From: Pseudoxanthomonas sp. J35
GTDB lineage: Bacteria > Pseudomonadota > Gammaproteobacteria > Xanthomonadales > Xanthomonadaceae
Assembly (NCBI RefSeq): GCF_000513995.1
Contig: NZ_AZVB01000023.1
Location: forward strand, 139 to 64,138
DNA: 64,000 nucleotides
Direction: 5' to 3'
Both the position numbers and the translations under genes were made by a program. Below, in pieces: positions 16,216-27,169 of this stretch; position 1 is the first letter of the stretch; every line of letters starts with the position of its first letter. The notes under the pieces are model-generated. The model had not been told where the DNA came from, ran no database searches, and was given only the letters and a program-made list of their open reading frames with translations.

Positions 16216-16598
16216 TCCTGGTAGGACTTCTCCTCGACGTAGGCCGAGCCCAGCGCCAGGTTGATCTCCTTCTTCACCCGCGCGCGCTCGTCGTTCTCGA
16301 AGTACACGCTGCGCGCCAGGCGCACGAACTCCTCGTCGAACTCCTGCGCCTTCTCCTTGACCCGGATGTCGTCCTCGATGTCCCACAGCCGTTCGTTGAC
16401 CGCCTTCAGCTGCGCGCGCAGCTGGGCGATGTCCTTGCCGGCGGCCGGATGCTGCATCCAGGTGTGCTCCAGCGCGGACAGTTCCTTGCGGACGTTGGCC
16501 AGCTTGGCGGGATCGGTCATGCGCTCGGACTTGATCTGCAGGATCGCGATCTTGTCGAGCAGCTCGCCGAAGGATACGGGGACCAGGATCTCGGACAT
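16191..16598 (-). CDS. DUF6165 family protein
   Basis: A 135-residue cytoplasmic, charged, mostly helical protein beginning MSEILVPVSFGELLDKIAILQIKSERM. I recognise it as the small family often named DUF6165. No enzyme motif, membrane segment or metal site is apparent, and the function is unknown. In some relatives it lies near tetratricopeptide or glycosyltransferase genes, which is weak evidence for an envelope link. Its end overlaps the convergent fusion gene by 25 bp, so the two transcripts share their 3' ends. Confidence 0.75.
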   Translation of the reverse strand: MSEILVPVSFGELLDKIAILQIKSERMTDPAKLANVRKELSALEHTWMQHPAAGKDIAQLRAQLKAVNERLWDIEDDIRVKEKAQEFDEEFVRLARSVYFENDERARVKKEINLALGSAYVEEKSYQDYRTGSTL

Positions 16599-16664
16599 CG
16601 GGGCGGCACCGGAAGGGAAAGCAGGGCGCTAGTCTAGCCAACCGCGGCCGGGACGATCCCGATG

Positions 16665-16693
16665 TTGTGCAGAGCGCGCCGGTTCCGTATCAT
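16665..16693 (+). promoter_or_regulatory. Sigma-70 promoter of tRNA-Ser
   Basis: TTGTGC (16665-16670) and TATCAT (16688-16693) are separated by exactly 17 bp, about 39 bp before the tRNA gene. Confidence 0.6.
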
Positions 16694-16731
16694 GGCGGGC
16701 CCCGCGGACGGACCACGCCGCGCGGGCTTCC

Positions 16732-16822
16732 GGAAAGGTGGCAGAGTGGTCGAATGCGCCGGATTCGAAATCCGGTGTACCGGTCTCCGGTACCGTGGGT
16801 TCGAATCCCACCCTTTCCGCCA
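16732..16822 (+). tRNA. tRNA-Ser (CGA)
   Basis: The acceptor arms GGAAAGG / CCTTTCC pair, the anticodon loop TTCGAAA gives CGA, a long variable arm (CCGGTCTCCGG) marks a class II tRNA, the T-loop is GTTCGAATC, and CCA is encoded. A strong terminator follows 11 bp later, so this is a single-gene unit. Confidence 0.96.
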
Positions 16823-16833
16823 GATACAGAAGA

Positions 16834-16858
16834 AGACGGGCTCCGGCCCGTCTTTTTC
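16834..16858 (+). terminator. Rho-independent terminator of tRNA-Ser
   Basis: AGACGGGC, loop TCCG, GCCCGTCT, then a run of T with one C: a textbook intrinsic terminator. Confidence 0.92.
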
Positions 16859-16956
16859 TTTGTCCGCTCCCTTGTCCGCGCCCCGCGCCGCCGGCGTGGC
16901 CCACCGCGCCGGCCCAATCCGTTTTATCCTGCTGACAGCGAATCCACGCGGGCGCC

Positions 16957-17661
16957 ATGATCGAATTCGGACACCTCACCCATGTCGGCCTGCGCCGGCA
17001 GCTGAACGAGGACACGTACTACGGCGACGGTGAGCTGGGCCTGTGGCTGGTGGCCGATGGCATGGGCGGCCATGCCTGCGGCGAGGTGGCCAGCGCGCTG
17101 GCCCGCGAGACCATCGTCCGCGAGGTCCGCAGCGGCACCCCGCTGGTCCAGGCGATCCGCATCGCCGACGAGGAGATCATCCGCGTCTCCCGCCGCCGCA
17201 ACGACGCCCTGCCGATGGGCACCACCGTGGTCGCCGCGCGCGTGCAGGGCCAGCGCTTCGAGGTGGCCTGGGTCGGCGACAGCCGCGCCTACCTGTGGCA
17301 GGACGGCCGCCTGGCCCAGCTGAGCCAGGACCACAGCTACGTCCAGGACCTGGTCGACCAGGGCACGCTGACCCCGGAACAGGCCCGCTCGCACCCGCAC
17401 CGCAACGTAGTGACCCAGGCGCTGGGCGTGACCGATCCGAACCACCTGAACGTGTCGCTGATGGCCGGCGAACTGCGCCCGGGCATGCAGCTGCTGCTGT
17501 GCAGCGACGGCCTCACCGAGGAAGTGGACGACAGCCGCATCGCCGAGACCCTGGCCGGCCAGGACTGCAGCGCGCAGGAATGCGTGGACACGCTGGTGGC
17601 CGCCGCGCTCGACGGCGGCGGTTCGGACAACGTCACCGCGGTGCTGGTGCGCTGCCAGTAG
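16957..17661 (+). CDS. PP2C-family serine/threonine protein phosphatase
   Basis: A 234-residue single-domain metal-dependent phosphatase. The metal and catalytic motifs are in order: RQLNEDTYYGD, LVADGMGGHACGEVAS, PMGTTVVAA, WVGDSRAYL, LLLCSDGLTEEVDD and GGSDNVTAVLV. All key aspartates are present. Such Stp/PppA-type enzymes reverse phosphorylation by Hanks-type kinases, for example in type VI secretion or cell-wall control, but no kinase or FHA protein lies nearby, so its target is unknown. It stands alone between tRNA-Ser and the convergent dnaQ. Confidence 0.92.
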   Translation: MIEFGHLTHVGLRRQLNEDTYYGDGELGLWLVADGMGGHACGEVASALARETIVREVRSGTPLVQAIRIADEEIIRVSRRRNDALPMGTTVVAARVQGQRFEVAWVGDSRAYLWQDGRLAQLSQDHSYVQDLVDQGTLTPEQARSHPHRNVVTQALGVTDPNHLNVSLMAGELRPGMQLLLCSDGLTEEVDDSRIAETLAGQDCSAQECVDTLVAAALDGGGSDNVTAVLVRCQ

Positions 17662-17682
17662 CAGCGCGACCGGCCCGTGGGC

Positions 17683-17701
17683 GGGCCGGCGTGGCCGGCC
17701 C
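17683..17701. terminator. Hairpin between convergent phosphatase and dnaQ genes
   Basis: GGGCCGGC, GTG, GCCGGCCC: a perfect 8-bp stem with a 3-nt loop in the 57-bp convergent gap. There is no T-run on either side, so this is a weak call. Confidence 0.4.
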
Positions 17702-17718
17702 TCCCCTGATCGGCTACT

Positions 17719-18456
17719 TCAGGCGTTGACCGCCTCGGCCAGCGGCTCCGGCGATTCCAGCGCGTCCCACAGCGCGCGGCCGGCCTTCTTGCGCAGCCGC
17801 TCCAGGCGCCGCTGGTGCGCCTCCAGCTCCCCGGCCGAGGCGCCGATACGCGGGCGCTCGCCGCCGACCGGGCCGAAGCTGGCCACCGCCACCGGGCGCG
17901 CGGCCTCGTCGGCGACCTCGCCGAAGCCGATCTCCTCCTGCCCGGAGGTCAGGGCGACGTAGACGTCGGCCAGGATCTGGGCGTCGAGCAGCGCGCCGTG
18001 CAGCTGGCGGTGCGAGTTGTCCACGCCCAGGCGCTTGCACAGCGCGTCCAGCGAGTTGCGCTGGCCGGGGAAACGTTCGCGCGCCAGCAGCAGGGTATCG
18101 ACCACGGTGCAGCGGTCGACGATGCGGCCAAGGTCCCCGCCGCAGCGCGACAGCTCGTAGTCGAGGAAGCCCAGGTCGAAGGCCGCGTTGTGGATGATGA
18201 GCTCGGCGCCGTCGATGTACTCGAGGAACTCGTCGACGATCTCCTCGAAGCGCGGCTTGTCGGCCAGGAACTCGAGGGTCAGTCCGGTCACTTCCTGGGC
18301 GCCGGCCTCGAAGTCGCAGTCGGGCTTGAGGTAGCGGTGGAAGTTGCGGCCGCTGGGGCGCCGCTCCAGCAGTTCCACGCAACCGATCTCGACGATGCGG
18401 TTGCCCTTCTTCCACTCCAGGCCGGTGGTTTCGGTATCGAGGATGATCTGGCGCAT
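17719..18456 (-). CDS. dnaQ: DNA polymerase III epsilon subunit (3'-5' proofreading exonuclease)
   Basis: The protein has 245 residues. ExoI is ILDTETTGLEW (Asp and Glu metal ligands), ExoII is IIHNAAFDLGFLDYEL, and ExoIII is HGALLDAQILADVYV (HxxxxxD form), so this is a DEDDh exonuclease. A C-terminal tail of about 60 residues would contact the polymerase alpha subunit. The ATG at 18456 gives MRQIILDTETTGLE, the normal start; the longer frame lies in rnhA. It follows rnhA with only 5 bp between the genes, so the two are likely co-transcribed. Confidence 0.95.
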   Translation of the reverse strand: MRQIILDTETTGLEWKKGNRIVEIGCVELLERRPSGRNFHRYLKPDCDFEAGAQEVTGLTLEFLADKPRFEEIVDEFLEYIDGAELIIHNAAFDLGFLDYELSRCGGDLGRIVDRCTVVDTLLLARERFPGQRNSLDALCKRLGVDNSHRQLHGALLDAQILADVYVALTSGQEEIGFGEVADEAARPVAVASFGPVGGERPRIGASAGELEAHQRRLERLRKKAGRALWDALESPEPLAEAVNA

Positions 18457-18461
18457 CGGGC

Positions 18462-18914
18462 TCAGTGTACCGCGCCAGTGTCGCGCACCCGCTGGGCCGC
18501 TGTGCGCGCGAGCATGTCGACCCGCTCGTTGTCGGGGTCGCCGTTGTGGCCCTTGACCCAGCGCCACTCGACCTTGTGGCGGCCGGCGGCGGCGTGCAGG
18601 CGTTCCCACAGGTCGCGGTTCTTGACCGGGTCGCCGCCGGCGGTCTTCCAGCCGCGACGCACCCAGCCGGGCATCCATTCGGTGATGCCCTGGCGCACGT
18701 ACTGCGAATCGGTATGCAGGACCACGTTGCACGGCTCGCGCAGCGTCTCCAGGGCCATGATCGCGGCCATCAGCTCCATGCGGTTGTTGGTGGTGTCCGG
18801 CTCGCCGCCGGCCAGTTCGCGCTCGTGCGCGTTGTAGCGCAGCAGCGCTCCCCATCCGCCGGGCCCCGGGTTGCCGAGGCAGGCGCCGTCGGTGTGGATC
18901 TGGATCTTCTTCAT
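18462..18914 (-). CDS. rnhA: Ribonuclease HI
   Basis: A 150-residue enzyme that degrades the RNA strand of RNA-DNA hybrids. Active-site carboxylates are visible in [17 protein letters not shown] (Asp), [15 protein letters not shown] (Glu) and LHTDSQYV (Asp), with NERVDMLAR supplying the last Asp. The basic protrusion of the E. coli type ([17 protein letters not shown]) is present. I start at the ATG at 18914 ([10 protein letters not shown]). It lies between a YafS-like methyltransferase gene and dnaQ, all on one strand. Confidence 0.96.
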   Translation of the reverse strand: MKKIQIHTDGACLGNPGPGGWGALLRYNAHERELAGGEPDTTNNRMELMAAIMALETLREPCNVVLHTDSQYVRQGITEWMPGWVRRGWKTAGGDPVKNRDLWERLHAAAGRHKVEWRWVKGHNGDPDNERVDMLARTAAQRVRDTGAVH

Positions 18915-18933
18915 TCGTTTCCTTGCAGGGAGT

Positions 18934-19584
18934 TCAGGCCACCGGCGCGGCGCCCCGCCGCCATGCCAGCGGGGCCGGCGCCACCGGCGCCAGGCCACGT
19001 TTCTCGGCCACGATCACGCAGGCCGCGCGCAGCGGCAGGCGCGAGGCGCGGGTGCCGCCGGCGCCGGCCAGCCGCCAGCGCGGGCCGATGAACTGCGGCG
19101 GGTCGGCCTGCAGTCCCAGCGCGCGCAGCCGCTGCAGCCAAGGCCCGTGCGCCGGGGCCGGCAGGTCGCGCGGCCGGCGCAGGCGGAACGGGCTCCACGG
19201 GTTGACCAGGAACAGCCACAGGCGACCGCCCTCGACCAGCACCCGGGTGCATTCCTCCAGCAGCGCCCAGGGATCGTCGCTGCCCGGGTGCTGGAGGATG
19301 ACGTCACCGAGGCAGTCGTTGGCCAGCGGCAGCGGCAGGCCGCAGCGCAGTGTCCCGGCGTAGCCGCCCTCGCATTCGTGCAGGAGCATGCCGCGGCGGG
19401 CCGGCAGGAGGGCCGCGTCCGCACCCATGCAGGGGCCGGGCACCAGCCACAGCCAGGGACGGGCCGGACGCACGGCCATGGCTTCGGCCAGCCAGCGGCG
19501 CTCCTCGGCCAGCAACCACTGCGCCTCGGCACCGCTGAACCGGAGCTTGGCGCCGGGTTGACGGCTGGAGGCGGCGGCAGGCAT
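18934..19584 (-). CDS. Class I SAM-dependent methyltransferase, YafS-like
   Basis: The protein has 216 residues. Between gloB and rnhA many gammaproteobacteria carry this methyltransferase-fold gene (yafS in E. coli). The sequence shows a degenerate SAM fold: LWLVPGP replaces the Gly-rich loop, and [23 protein letters not shown] followed by [16 protein letters not shown] gives the post-motif strands with a conserved NPWSPF. Substrate is unknown. Because the nucleotide loop is weak, activity is not assured. Its start is only 12 bp from the divergent gloB start, so each promoter must overlap the other gene. It runs into rnhA (19 bp gap). Confidence 0.75.
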   Translation of the reverse strand: MPAAASSRQPGAKLRFSGAEAQWLLAEERRWLAEAMAVRPARPWLWLVPGPCMGADAALLPARRGMLLHECEGGYAGTLRCGLPLPLANDCLGDVILQHPGSDDPWALLEECTRVLVEGGRLWLFLVNPWSPFRLRRPRDLPAPAHGPWLQRLRALGLQADPPQFIGPRWRLAGAGGTRASRLPLRAACVIVAEKRGLAPVAPAPLAWRRGAAPVA

Positions 19585-19596
19585 GGTCGGGATTCT

Positions 19597-20358
19597 ATGC
19601 GACTGAGCGCGCTGCCCGCATTCGAGGACAACTACATCTGGGTCCTGCGCGAGGGGCACCGGGCGCTCGTCGTCGATCCCGGCGAAGCCGCGCCGGTGCT
19701 GGCTGCGGCCGCCGAGGGACTCGAACCGGCGGCGATCCTGCTGACCCACCACCACAACGACCACATCGGCGGCGTGCACGCGCTGCTGGAGCGCTGGCCG
19801 GGCCTGCCGGTGTTCGCGCCGGACGATGCGCGCATCGACGTGGAGGCCGAGCGTGTCGGCGAAGGCAGCCGCCTGCGCCTGCTCGACCACGGCCTGGAGG
19901 TGCTGGCCGTCCCCGGCCATACCCGCAGCCACCTCGCTTACCTCGTCGATGGCCACCTGTTCTGCGGGGACACCCTGTTCAGCCTGGGCTGTGGCCGCCT
20001 GTTCGAGGGTACGCCGGTGCAGATGCTCGAATCGCTGGCCAAGCTCGCCGCCCTGCCCGCCGACACGCGGGTCTGCTGCGGACACGAATACACCCGTTCC
20101 AACGGCGCCTTCGCCGCGGCCGTGGAACCGGCCAATGCCGCCCTCGGCGCGCGCCGGGCGGAGGTCGAACGGCTGCTGGCCGCCGGCCAGCCCACCCTGC
20201 CCTCCACCCTCGGCAGCGAACGGGAGTGCAACCCGTTCCTGCGCTGCGAGGTTCCGGCGGTCCGCGCCGCCGCGGCCGCCCGCCTGGGCCACGAGCCGGC
20301 GGATGCAGTGGAGACCTTCGCCGCGCTGCGCGCCTGGAAGGACGTTTTCCGCGCATGA
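19597..20358 (+). CDS. gloB: Hydroxyacylglutathione hydrolase (glyoxalase II)
   Basis: The protein has 253 residues. It hydrolyses S-lactoylglutathione to D-lactate, the second step of methylglyoxal detoxification. The two-metal signature THHHNDHIGG (His51, His53, Asp55, His56) is intact, with later ligands in VPGHTRSHLAY, FCGDTLFSLGCGRLFEG and CCGHEYTRSN. The C-terminal part (RECNPFLRCEVP) matches the family's substrate-binding domain. The ATG at 19597 is preferred. It overlaps mltD by 4 bp (ATGA). Confidence 0.95.
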   Translation: MRLSALPAFEDNYIWVLREGHRALVVDPGEAAPVLAAAAEGLEPAAILLTHHHNDHIGGVHALLERWPGLPVFAPDDARIDVEAERVGEGSRLRLLDHGLEVLAVPGHTRSHLAYLVDGHLFCGDTLFSLGCGRLFEGTPVQMLESLAKLAALPADTRVCCGHEYTRSNGAFAAAVEPANAALGARRAEVERLLAAGQPTLPSTLGSERECNPFLRCEVPAVRAAAAARLGHEPADAVETFAALRAWKDVFRA

Positions 20359-21539
20359 CGCCGCGCCGGCTGACCCTGGCCGCGATGGCCGGCGCCTGCC
20401 TGCTGTCCGCCTGCGCGGTGCAGCCGGCGACGAAGCCGACGCCACCCGCGCCGGCCATCCCCGCACCCGAACCGACGCGGGCGCCACCGGCGGCGCCCGC
20501 CCGCACCGAGGTCCCGGCGCCGCCGCCGGCCACGCCGCTGGCCGGCGACACGGTTACCGGCCTGGACATCTACGAGGCCTTCCGCGACGGCCTGGCCGAA
20601 CCGCAGTGCGACAACGCGCAGGAGCGCTGGCGCCGGCACTTCGCCCACGCCCCGGAGCGGCTCGGCAATCCCGACCGCGACACCCTCGCGCTGTTCGGCT
20701 ACGTGGTCGGCGTGCTGCGCGAGGCCGACCTGCCGACCGAGTTCGCCCTGATCCCGTTCGTCGAGAGCGGCTATGCGCCGGGTGCGCGCAGCAAGGCCGG
20801 GCCGGCGGGCCTGTGGCAGTTCGTGCCGGCCACCGCGCGCGACCACGGCGTGCGCATCGCCGGCGGTTACGACGGGCGCCTGGCGCCGGCCGAGTCCACC
20901 CGCGCTGCGGTCAGCTACCTCGACCACCTCTACCGCCGCTTCGACGGCAACTGGCGGCTGGCGCTGATGGCCTACAACGCCGGCGAGTTCCGGGTGAAGA
21001 AGGCCCTGCAGCGCAGCAGCAACGACGGCGCCGGCGACGCCGCGCCGCAGAGCCTGCCGGGGCTGGCGCCGGTGACCTACGCCTACGTGGAGAAGCTGCA
21101 CGCGCTGGCCTGCCTGCTGGAGGAAGCCGGCGGCCAGCCGCAGTGGCGCGCGCAGCTGGAGCGACCGGTGCCGATACTGCGCGAACAGGCGGTGGATGGC
21201 ACCGGCAACCTGCAGGCCTGGGCCAGCCGCCAGGGCCACGACCTGGCCACGCTGCGCCGGCTCAACCCGGCCCTCGGCGGCAGCTGGCCCAGCGGCCACG
21301 CGCCGCTGGCGCTGGTGCCCGGCCGCGGCCAGCCGGGCCACATCGAGGCCGATCCGCTGGCCAGCCTGCGCCAGGCATCCGCGGGCGCGCCCGATGCGGC
21401 CACCTACACCGTGCGCCGCGGCGACTCGGCCTGGACGATTGCCAGGCGCCATGGCGTGGCCATCGCCCGCCTGCTCGAACTCAACGGGCTGCGCGCCGAC
21501 AGCGTGCTCAAGCCCGGCATGGTGCTGCGGCTGCCCTGA
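20355..21539 (+). CDS. mltD: Membrane-bound lytic murein transglycosylase D
   Basis: A 394-residue lipoprotein. The signal peptide ends in LLSAC (Cys about 17), then a Pro/Ala-rich linker (18-65) and a lysozyme-like GH23 domain, where Glu137 in PFVESGY is the catalytic acid and SKAGPAGLWQFVPATA and LMAYNAGE are the flanking motifs. A single LysM domain (YTVRRGDSAWTIARRHG to VLRLP) ends the protein; E. coli MltD has two or more. It cleaves glycan strands to 1,6-anhydromuramic ends. It is coupled to gloB by a 4-bp overlap, the same neighbourhood as in enterobacteria. Confidence 0.92.
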   Translation: MTPRRLTLAAMAGACLLSACAVQPATKPTPPAPAIPAPEPTRAPPAAPARTEVPAPPPATPLAGDTVTGLDIYEAFRDGLAEPQCDNAQERWRRHFAHAPERLGNPDRDTLALFGYVVGVLREADLPTEFALIPFVESGYAPGARSKAGPAGLWQFVPATARDHGVRIAGGYDGRLAPAESTRAAVSYLDHLYRRFDGNWRLALMAYNAGEFRVKKALQRSSNDGAGDAAPQSLPGLAPVTYAYVEKLHALACLLEEAGGQPQWRAQLERPVPILREQAVDGTGNLQAWASRQGHDLATLRRLNPALGGSWPSGHAPLALVPGRGQPGHIEADPLASLRQASAGAPDAATYTVRRGDSAWTIARRHGVAIARLLELNGLRADSVLKPGMVLRLP

Positions 21540-21574
21540 CGCGGCCGCCCCGCACCCTCTCCCCGCAACAAGAA

Positions 21575-21603
21575 AGGGCGCGACAGCCAGGCTGCCGCGC
21601 CCT
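21575..21603 (-). terminator. Terminator between mltD and ppiD (convergent)
   Basis: AGGGCGCG and CGCGCCCT form an 8-bp stem with a 13-nt loop that can pair further (CAGCC/GGCTG). On the minus strand it is followed by TTCTTGTTG, so it best fits the end of ppiD, and it may also serve mltD. Confidence 0.65.
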
Positions 21604-21652
21604 ATTCCCCTGGAGATGTCGCCGCGGCGCGGGTGCGCCGCGGCGCGATTGC

Positions 21653-23629
21653 TTACAGCTGCGCTTCCTCAACCACGATGTCGAAGCGCTTGCGCTGTGC
21701 GCGCACGTAGGCTTCGGCCGCGGCGGCGCCGTCGATCTGTTCGAGCTGGCGGCGCAGCTGGACGCGCTGCTCTTCCGGAATCTGCGACGGATCGCCCGGC
21801 TTCACCGCGGTGACCACGAACACCGCCTGGCGGCCGTCCGGCATCAGGAAGCGGCCGGCGGCCGGCTTGCCTTCGCCGGCCGGGGCGGCGGCGAAGATGC
21901 GGCGGTTGGCTTCCTGGGTCGGGGCCGGCACGCCACGCGGCATGTTGGTGAACGGCATCACCTCGGTGCCGGCGGAAGCGGCGACCTCGGCCATCGCCTC
22001 GCCCGCGCGCAGGCGCTCGACGATCGCGTCGGCGGCGGCCTCGGCGGCCTTGCGCTGGCGGTCGGCGCGCACCGCGGCGACCACCTGGTCGCGCACCTCG
22101 GCCAGCGGACGTGCCGCTTCCGGCTGGTGCTCGACCACGCGGATCACCACGCTGCGCTCCGGGCCCAGCGGGATCGGATCGCTGGCGGTGCCGTCCTCGA
22201 TCATTGCCTCGGAGAACGCGGCGCGCTTCACCTCGGGCGAGGCGGCGATGCCGGTGACGTCCTGGCGGGTGAACGGGCCGAGCTTCTGCACCGGCAGGCC
22301 CACCGCTTCGGCGGCCGGGGCCAGCGTCGACGGGTTCTGGTAGATGAGATCGGTCAGGCGGCCGGCCAGCTCGCTGAAGGCGCGCTCGCGGTCGGCCTGG
22401 GCCTGCTCGCGCTCCAGTTCGGCGCGGACCTGCTCGAAGCTGGCCTGCGCGCCCTGCTTGAGCTCGCGCAGCTGCAGCACGTGGTAGCCGAAGTCGGTCT
22501 GCACCGGGCCACGCACCTCGCCCGGCTGCATCGCGAACAGCGCTTCCTCGAACGGCGCGACCATCACGCCGCGTTCGACCCAGCCCAGGTCGCCGCCGCT
22601 GTCGCGCGAACCCGGATCCTCGGAATTGGCCTTGGCCAGCGCCGCGAAATCTGCCCCCGGCGCGCGCGCCTGTTCGGCCAGCTTCTGCGCCTTTTCCTGC
22701 GCGGCCTTGCGCGTGGCTTCGTCGGCATCCGGGGCGACGCGCACCAGGATGTGCGAGGCCAGGCGCTGCTCGGGCTCGACGAAACGGGCCTTCTCGTCCT
22801 CGAAGCGCTTGCGCAGCGTCGCCTCGTCGGCCGGCGCCGGTTCCGGCAGGCGGCTTGCGTCGAGCTCGACGTATTCGATGGTCACCGTCTCCGGGCTGGT
22901 GAAGTCGCCCGGGTGCGCCTCGTACCAGGCCTGGATCGCGGCGTCGTCGACCTCGGCGGTGTCCTCGGCCGGCGGCGGCAGGATCGCCACCTCGATGTCG
23001 CGGGTCTCGCCGGACAGGCGCAGCAGGCGCTCGAACTCGCCATCGGTCACGAACGCCGAAGTGCCGAGGCCGACCGGGATCAGCGACTGCTGCAGCGAGC
23101 TGCGCACCAGCTGCTCGAACTGCTTCGGTGTCTGCGCCGGCACCTGCGAGGCCAGCGCCAGCTGGTAGCGGCTCGGATCGAACTTGCCGTCGACCTGGAA
23201 GGCCGGGATCGAGGCGATGTACTCGCGGACCGCCGCGTCGCTGACCACCACGCCGGCGCGGTCGGCGGCCAGCTGCAGGACCTTCTCGTCGATCAGCTGG
23301 TCGAGCACGCGGCGCTTGTTCTCGATGGTCTCGAATTCGCGCGGATCGAAGGCCTCGCCCTGCTCCTGGCGCGCCTGCATGCGCTCCTGCTCGAAGCGGC
23401 GGCGGAATTCGTCGACGCTGACTTCGCGGTGTTCCCACAGCATGGAAGCCGGCCACCACTTCGGCGCGCCTTCCCACCAGGTCGGCGGAGCCTTCACCTG
23501 CGCCACGTTGTTGGCGCCCAGGCCGCCGAGGTAGCGCTGGTCGATGACGAACAGGAACGGAATCATCAACAGCGCGATGATGACGGTGGCGACCCACCCC
23601 GAAGTCCGGTCGCGGAGTTTCTGCAGCAT
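21653..23629 (-). CDS. ppiD: Periplasmic folding chaperone / peptidyl-prolyl isomerase PpiD
   Basis: The protein has 658 residues. One N-terminal membrane anchor (about 11-31, [18 protein letters not shown]) holds a SurA-like periplasmic chaperone. The parvulin PPIase domain lies near 280-380 ([36 protein letters not shown]). PpiD sits at the SecYEG exit and helps newly exported outer-membrane proteins fold. It ends the conserved tig-clpP-clpX-lon-hupB-ppiD order. Two tRNA genes and a strong terminator separate it from hupB, so it needs its own promoter, which I could not place. Confidence 0.93.
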   Translation of the reverse strand: MLQKLRDRTSGWVATVIIALLMIPFLFVIDQRYLGGLGANNVAQVKAPPTWWEGAPKWWPASMLWEHREVSVDEFRRRFEQERMQARQEQGEAFDPREFETIENKRRVLDQLIDEKVLQLAADRAGVVVSDAAVREYIASIPAFQVDGKFDPSRYQLALASQVPAQTPKQFEQLVRSSLQQSLIPVGLGTSAFVTDGEFERLLRLSGETRDIEVAILPPPAEDTAEVDDAAIQAWYEAHPGDFTSPETVTIEYVELDASRLPEPAPADEATLRKRFEDEKARFVEPEQRLASHILVRVAPDADEATRKAAQEKAQKLAEQARAPGADFAALAKANSEDPGSRDSGGDLGWVERGVMVAPFEEALFAMQPGEVRGPVQTDFGYHVLQLRELKQGAQASFEQVRAELEREQAQADRERAFSELAGRLTDLIYQNPSTLAPAAEAVGLPVQKLGPFTRQDVTGIAASPEVKRAAFSEAMIEDGTASDPIPLGPERSVVIRVVEHQPEAARPLAEVRDQVVAAVRADRQRKAAEAAADAIVERLRAGEAMAEVAASAGTEVMPFTNMPRGVPAPTQEANRRIFAAAPAGEGKPAAGRFLMPDGRQAVFVVTAVKPGDPSQIPEEQRVQLRRQLEQIDGAAAAEAYVRAQRKRFDIVVEEAQL

Positions 23630-23728
23630 TGGTCCTGCCTGGTCTGTCTACGTCGGGTTAAGCGGCGCAGTTTAACCGAGCCGCGGGCGGCGCGCTCCGG
23701 CGGCCCCGCGCCGCGCCGGCGGGAAGCG

Positions 23729-23763
23729 GAAAAAAAGAAGGCCCCTGGTTTCCCAGGGGCCTT
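23729..23763 (-). terminator. Rho-independent terminator of the tRNA-Val/tRNA-Asp transcript
   Basis: On the minus strand AAGGCCCCTGG, a 4-nt loop, CCAGGGGCCTT, then TCTTTTTTTCC. This is an 11-bp stem with a long U-run, 9 bp after tRNA-Asp. Confidence 0.92.
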
Positions 23764-23771
23764 CCGGATAG

Positions 23772-23848
23772 TGGCGGAGTGGACGGGACTCGAACCCGCG
23801 ACCTCCGGCGTGACAGGCCAGCATTCTAACCGACTGAACTACCACTCC
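23772..23848 (-). tRNA. tRNA-Asp (GTC)
   Basis: The acceptor is GGAGTGG / CCACTCC, the anticodon loop CTGTCAC gives GTC, the T-arm is GCGGGTTCGAGTCCCGT, and CCA is encoded. It is 77 nt long. Confidence 0.97.
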
Positions 23849-23861
23849 GCGTGAGACAGCT

Positions 23862-23890
23862 ATTGTAAGACGATTTTTCGAGTTGTGGAA
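23862..23890 (-). promoter_or_regulatory. Possible promoter of tRNA-Asp
   Basis: On the minus strand TTCCAC (23885-23890) and TACAAT (23862-23867) are 17 bp apart. The -10 box is good and the -35 weak. Transcription would start about 7 bp before the tRNA. Confidence 0.45.
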
Positions 23891-23927
23891 GACCGTCTTG
23901 CAACTTTTTTTTCACATCCGCCGAAGC

Positions 23928-24002
23928 TGGTGGGTGCTGAGGGTTTCGAACCCCCGACCCTCGCCTTGTAAGGGCGACGCTCTACCGCTGAGCTAAGCAC
24001 CC
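23928..24002 (-). tRNA. tRNA-Val (TAC)
   Basis: The acceptor is GGGTGCT / AGCACCC, the anticodon loop CTTACAA gives TAC, the T-arm is GGGGGTTCGAAACCCTC, and CCA is encoded; 75 nt. It begins 32 bp after the hupB stop and is probably part of that transcript. Confidence 0.97.
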
Positions 24003-24034
24003 GGGTCAGGCAACCCGCCTCGGCAGCGGGCCGA

Positions 24035-24307
24035 TCAGTTTACAGCGTCCTTCAGGGCCTTGCCAGCCTTGAACGCCGGATTCTTCGAGGCCTTGATCTT
24101 GATGGTCTCGCCCGTCTTCGGGTTGCGGCCGGTGCGGGCGGCGCGCTTGCGGACCTGGAAGGTACCGAAGCCGACGAGCGTGACCGCCTCGCCCTTCTTC
24201 AGCGCCTTGGTGATCGCATCGATCACCGCATCGACCGCGCGCGCGGCCTCGGCCTTGGTGACTTCGGCATCGCTGGCGACGGCGTCGATCAGATCGGTTT
24301 TGTTCAT
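24035..24307 (-). CDS. hupB: DNA-binding protein HU (beta-type)
   Basis: A 90-residue nucleoid protein of the HU/IHF family. It has the N-terminal helices ([21 protein letters not shown]), the core [31 protein letters not shown] and the C-terminal [13 protein letters not shown]. The DNA-intercalating RNPKTG loop with its proline is intact. HU bends and compacts DNA without sequence specificity. Its position downstream of lon matches hupB in other gammaproteobacteria. I start at the ATG at 24307, as the longer frame adds an unrelated basic extension. Confidence 0.97.
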   Translation of the reverse strand: MNKTDLIDAVASDAEVTKAEAARAVDAVIDAITKALKKGEAVTLVGFGTFQVRKRAARTGRNPKTGETIKIKASKNPAFKAGKALKDAVN

Positions 24308-24468
24308 TCTTCTGTGCTCCCTGTGCGGCATCGCCGCGAGATGGGTGTGATGTGGGCCCGCGCCCCTCGCGTGCCCGATGGTCCGGTGCCACCGCACGGT
24401 ACTGGCCGCTGGCGGGTGCGCCCGTTATACAGGGGGGCGCCACCATGCCGCAACCCGAAAATGCAGCA

Positions 24469-24497
24469 ATGGCGCGGGTTTTTGCCTCCCGCGCCAT
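24469..24497 (-). terminator. Hairpin after lon
   Basis: ATGGCGCGGG and CCCGCGCCAT form a perfect 10-bp stem with a 9-nt loop, 29 bp downstream of the lon stop. Only an interrupted T stretch (TGCTGCATTTT) follows. Confidence 0.6.
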
Positions 24498-24525
24498 CGC
24501 TGGGGCCATGCCGTGGACAGGATCG

Positions 24526-26994
<2,469 letters not shown>

Positions 26995-27045
26995 GCAGGC
27001 TCCGTGAAAACGTGGGGATGGCGGCCTCCGCCGCCCTGGCCCACG

Positions 27046-27074
27046 TTATGGGGGCTAGCCGGAGACGTTGCAAG
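27046..27074 (-). promoter_or_regulatory. Sigma-32 (RpoH) heat-shock promoter of lon
   Basis: On the minus strand CTTGCAA (27068-27074), 14 bp, then CCCCATAA (27046-27053). The RpoH consensus is CTTGAAA with 13-15 bp to CCCCATNT. The predicted start lies about 45 nt before the lon ATG. A 9-bp palindrome, GACCGGAAA / TTTCCGGTC (27078-27100), sits directly upstream. Confidence 0.75.
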
Positions 27075-27112
27075 AAGGACCGGAAAAGTCCTTTCCGGTC
27101 ATGCAGATAAGA

Positions 27113-27138
27113 GAAGCCCCGGGGTGGCCCGGGGCTTC
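27113..27138 (-). terminator. Terminator after clpX
   Basis: GAAGCCCCGGG, a 4-nt loop, CCCGGGGCTTC: an 11-bp stem followed on the minus strand by TCTTAT, 32 bp past the clpX stop. Confidence 0.8.
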
Positions 27139-27169
27139 TTCAGGTTGCTTAACCGCGGCGCGGGCCGGG

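Noticed and set aside
19826-23854. A 1342-codon plus-strand open frame crossing gloB, mltD, ppiD and a tRNA
   Set aside because: It spans several well-supported genes on both strands and a tRNA gene; an artefact of GC-rich third positions.
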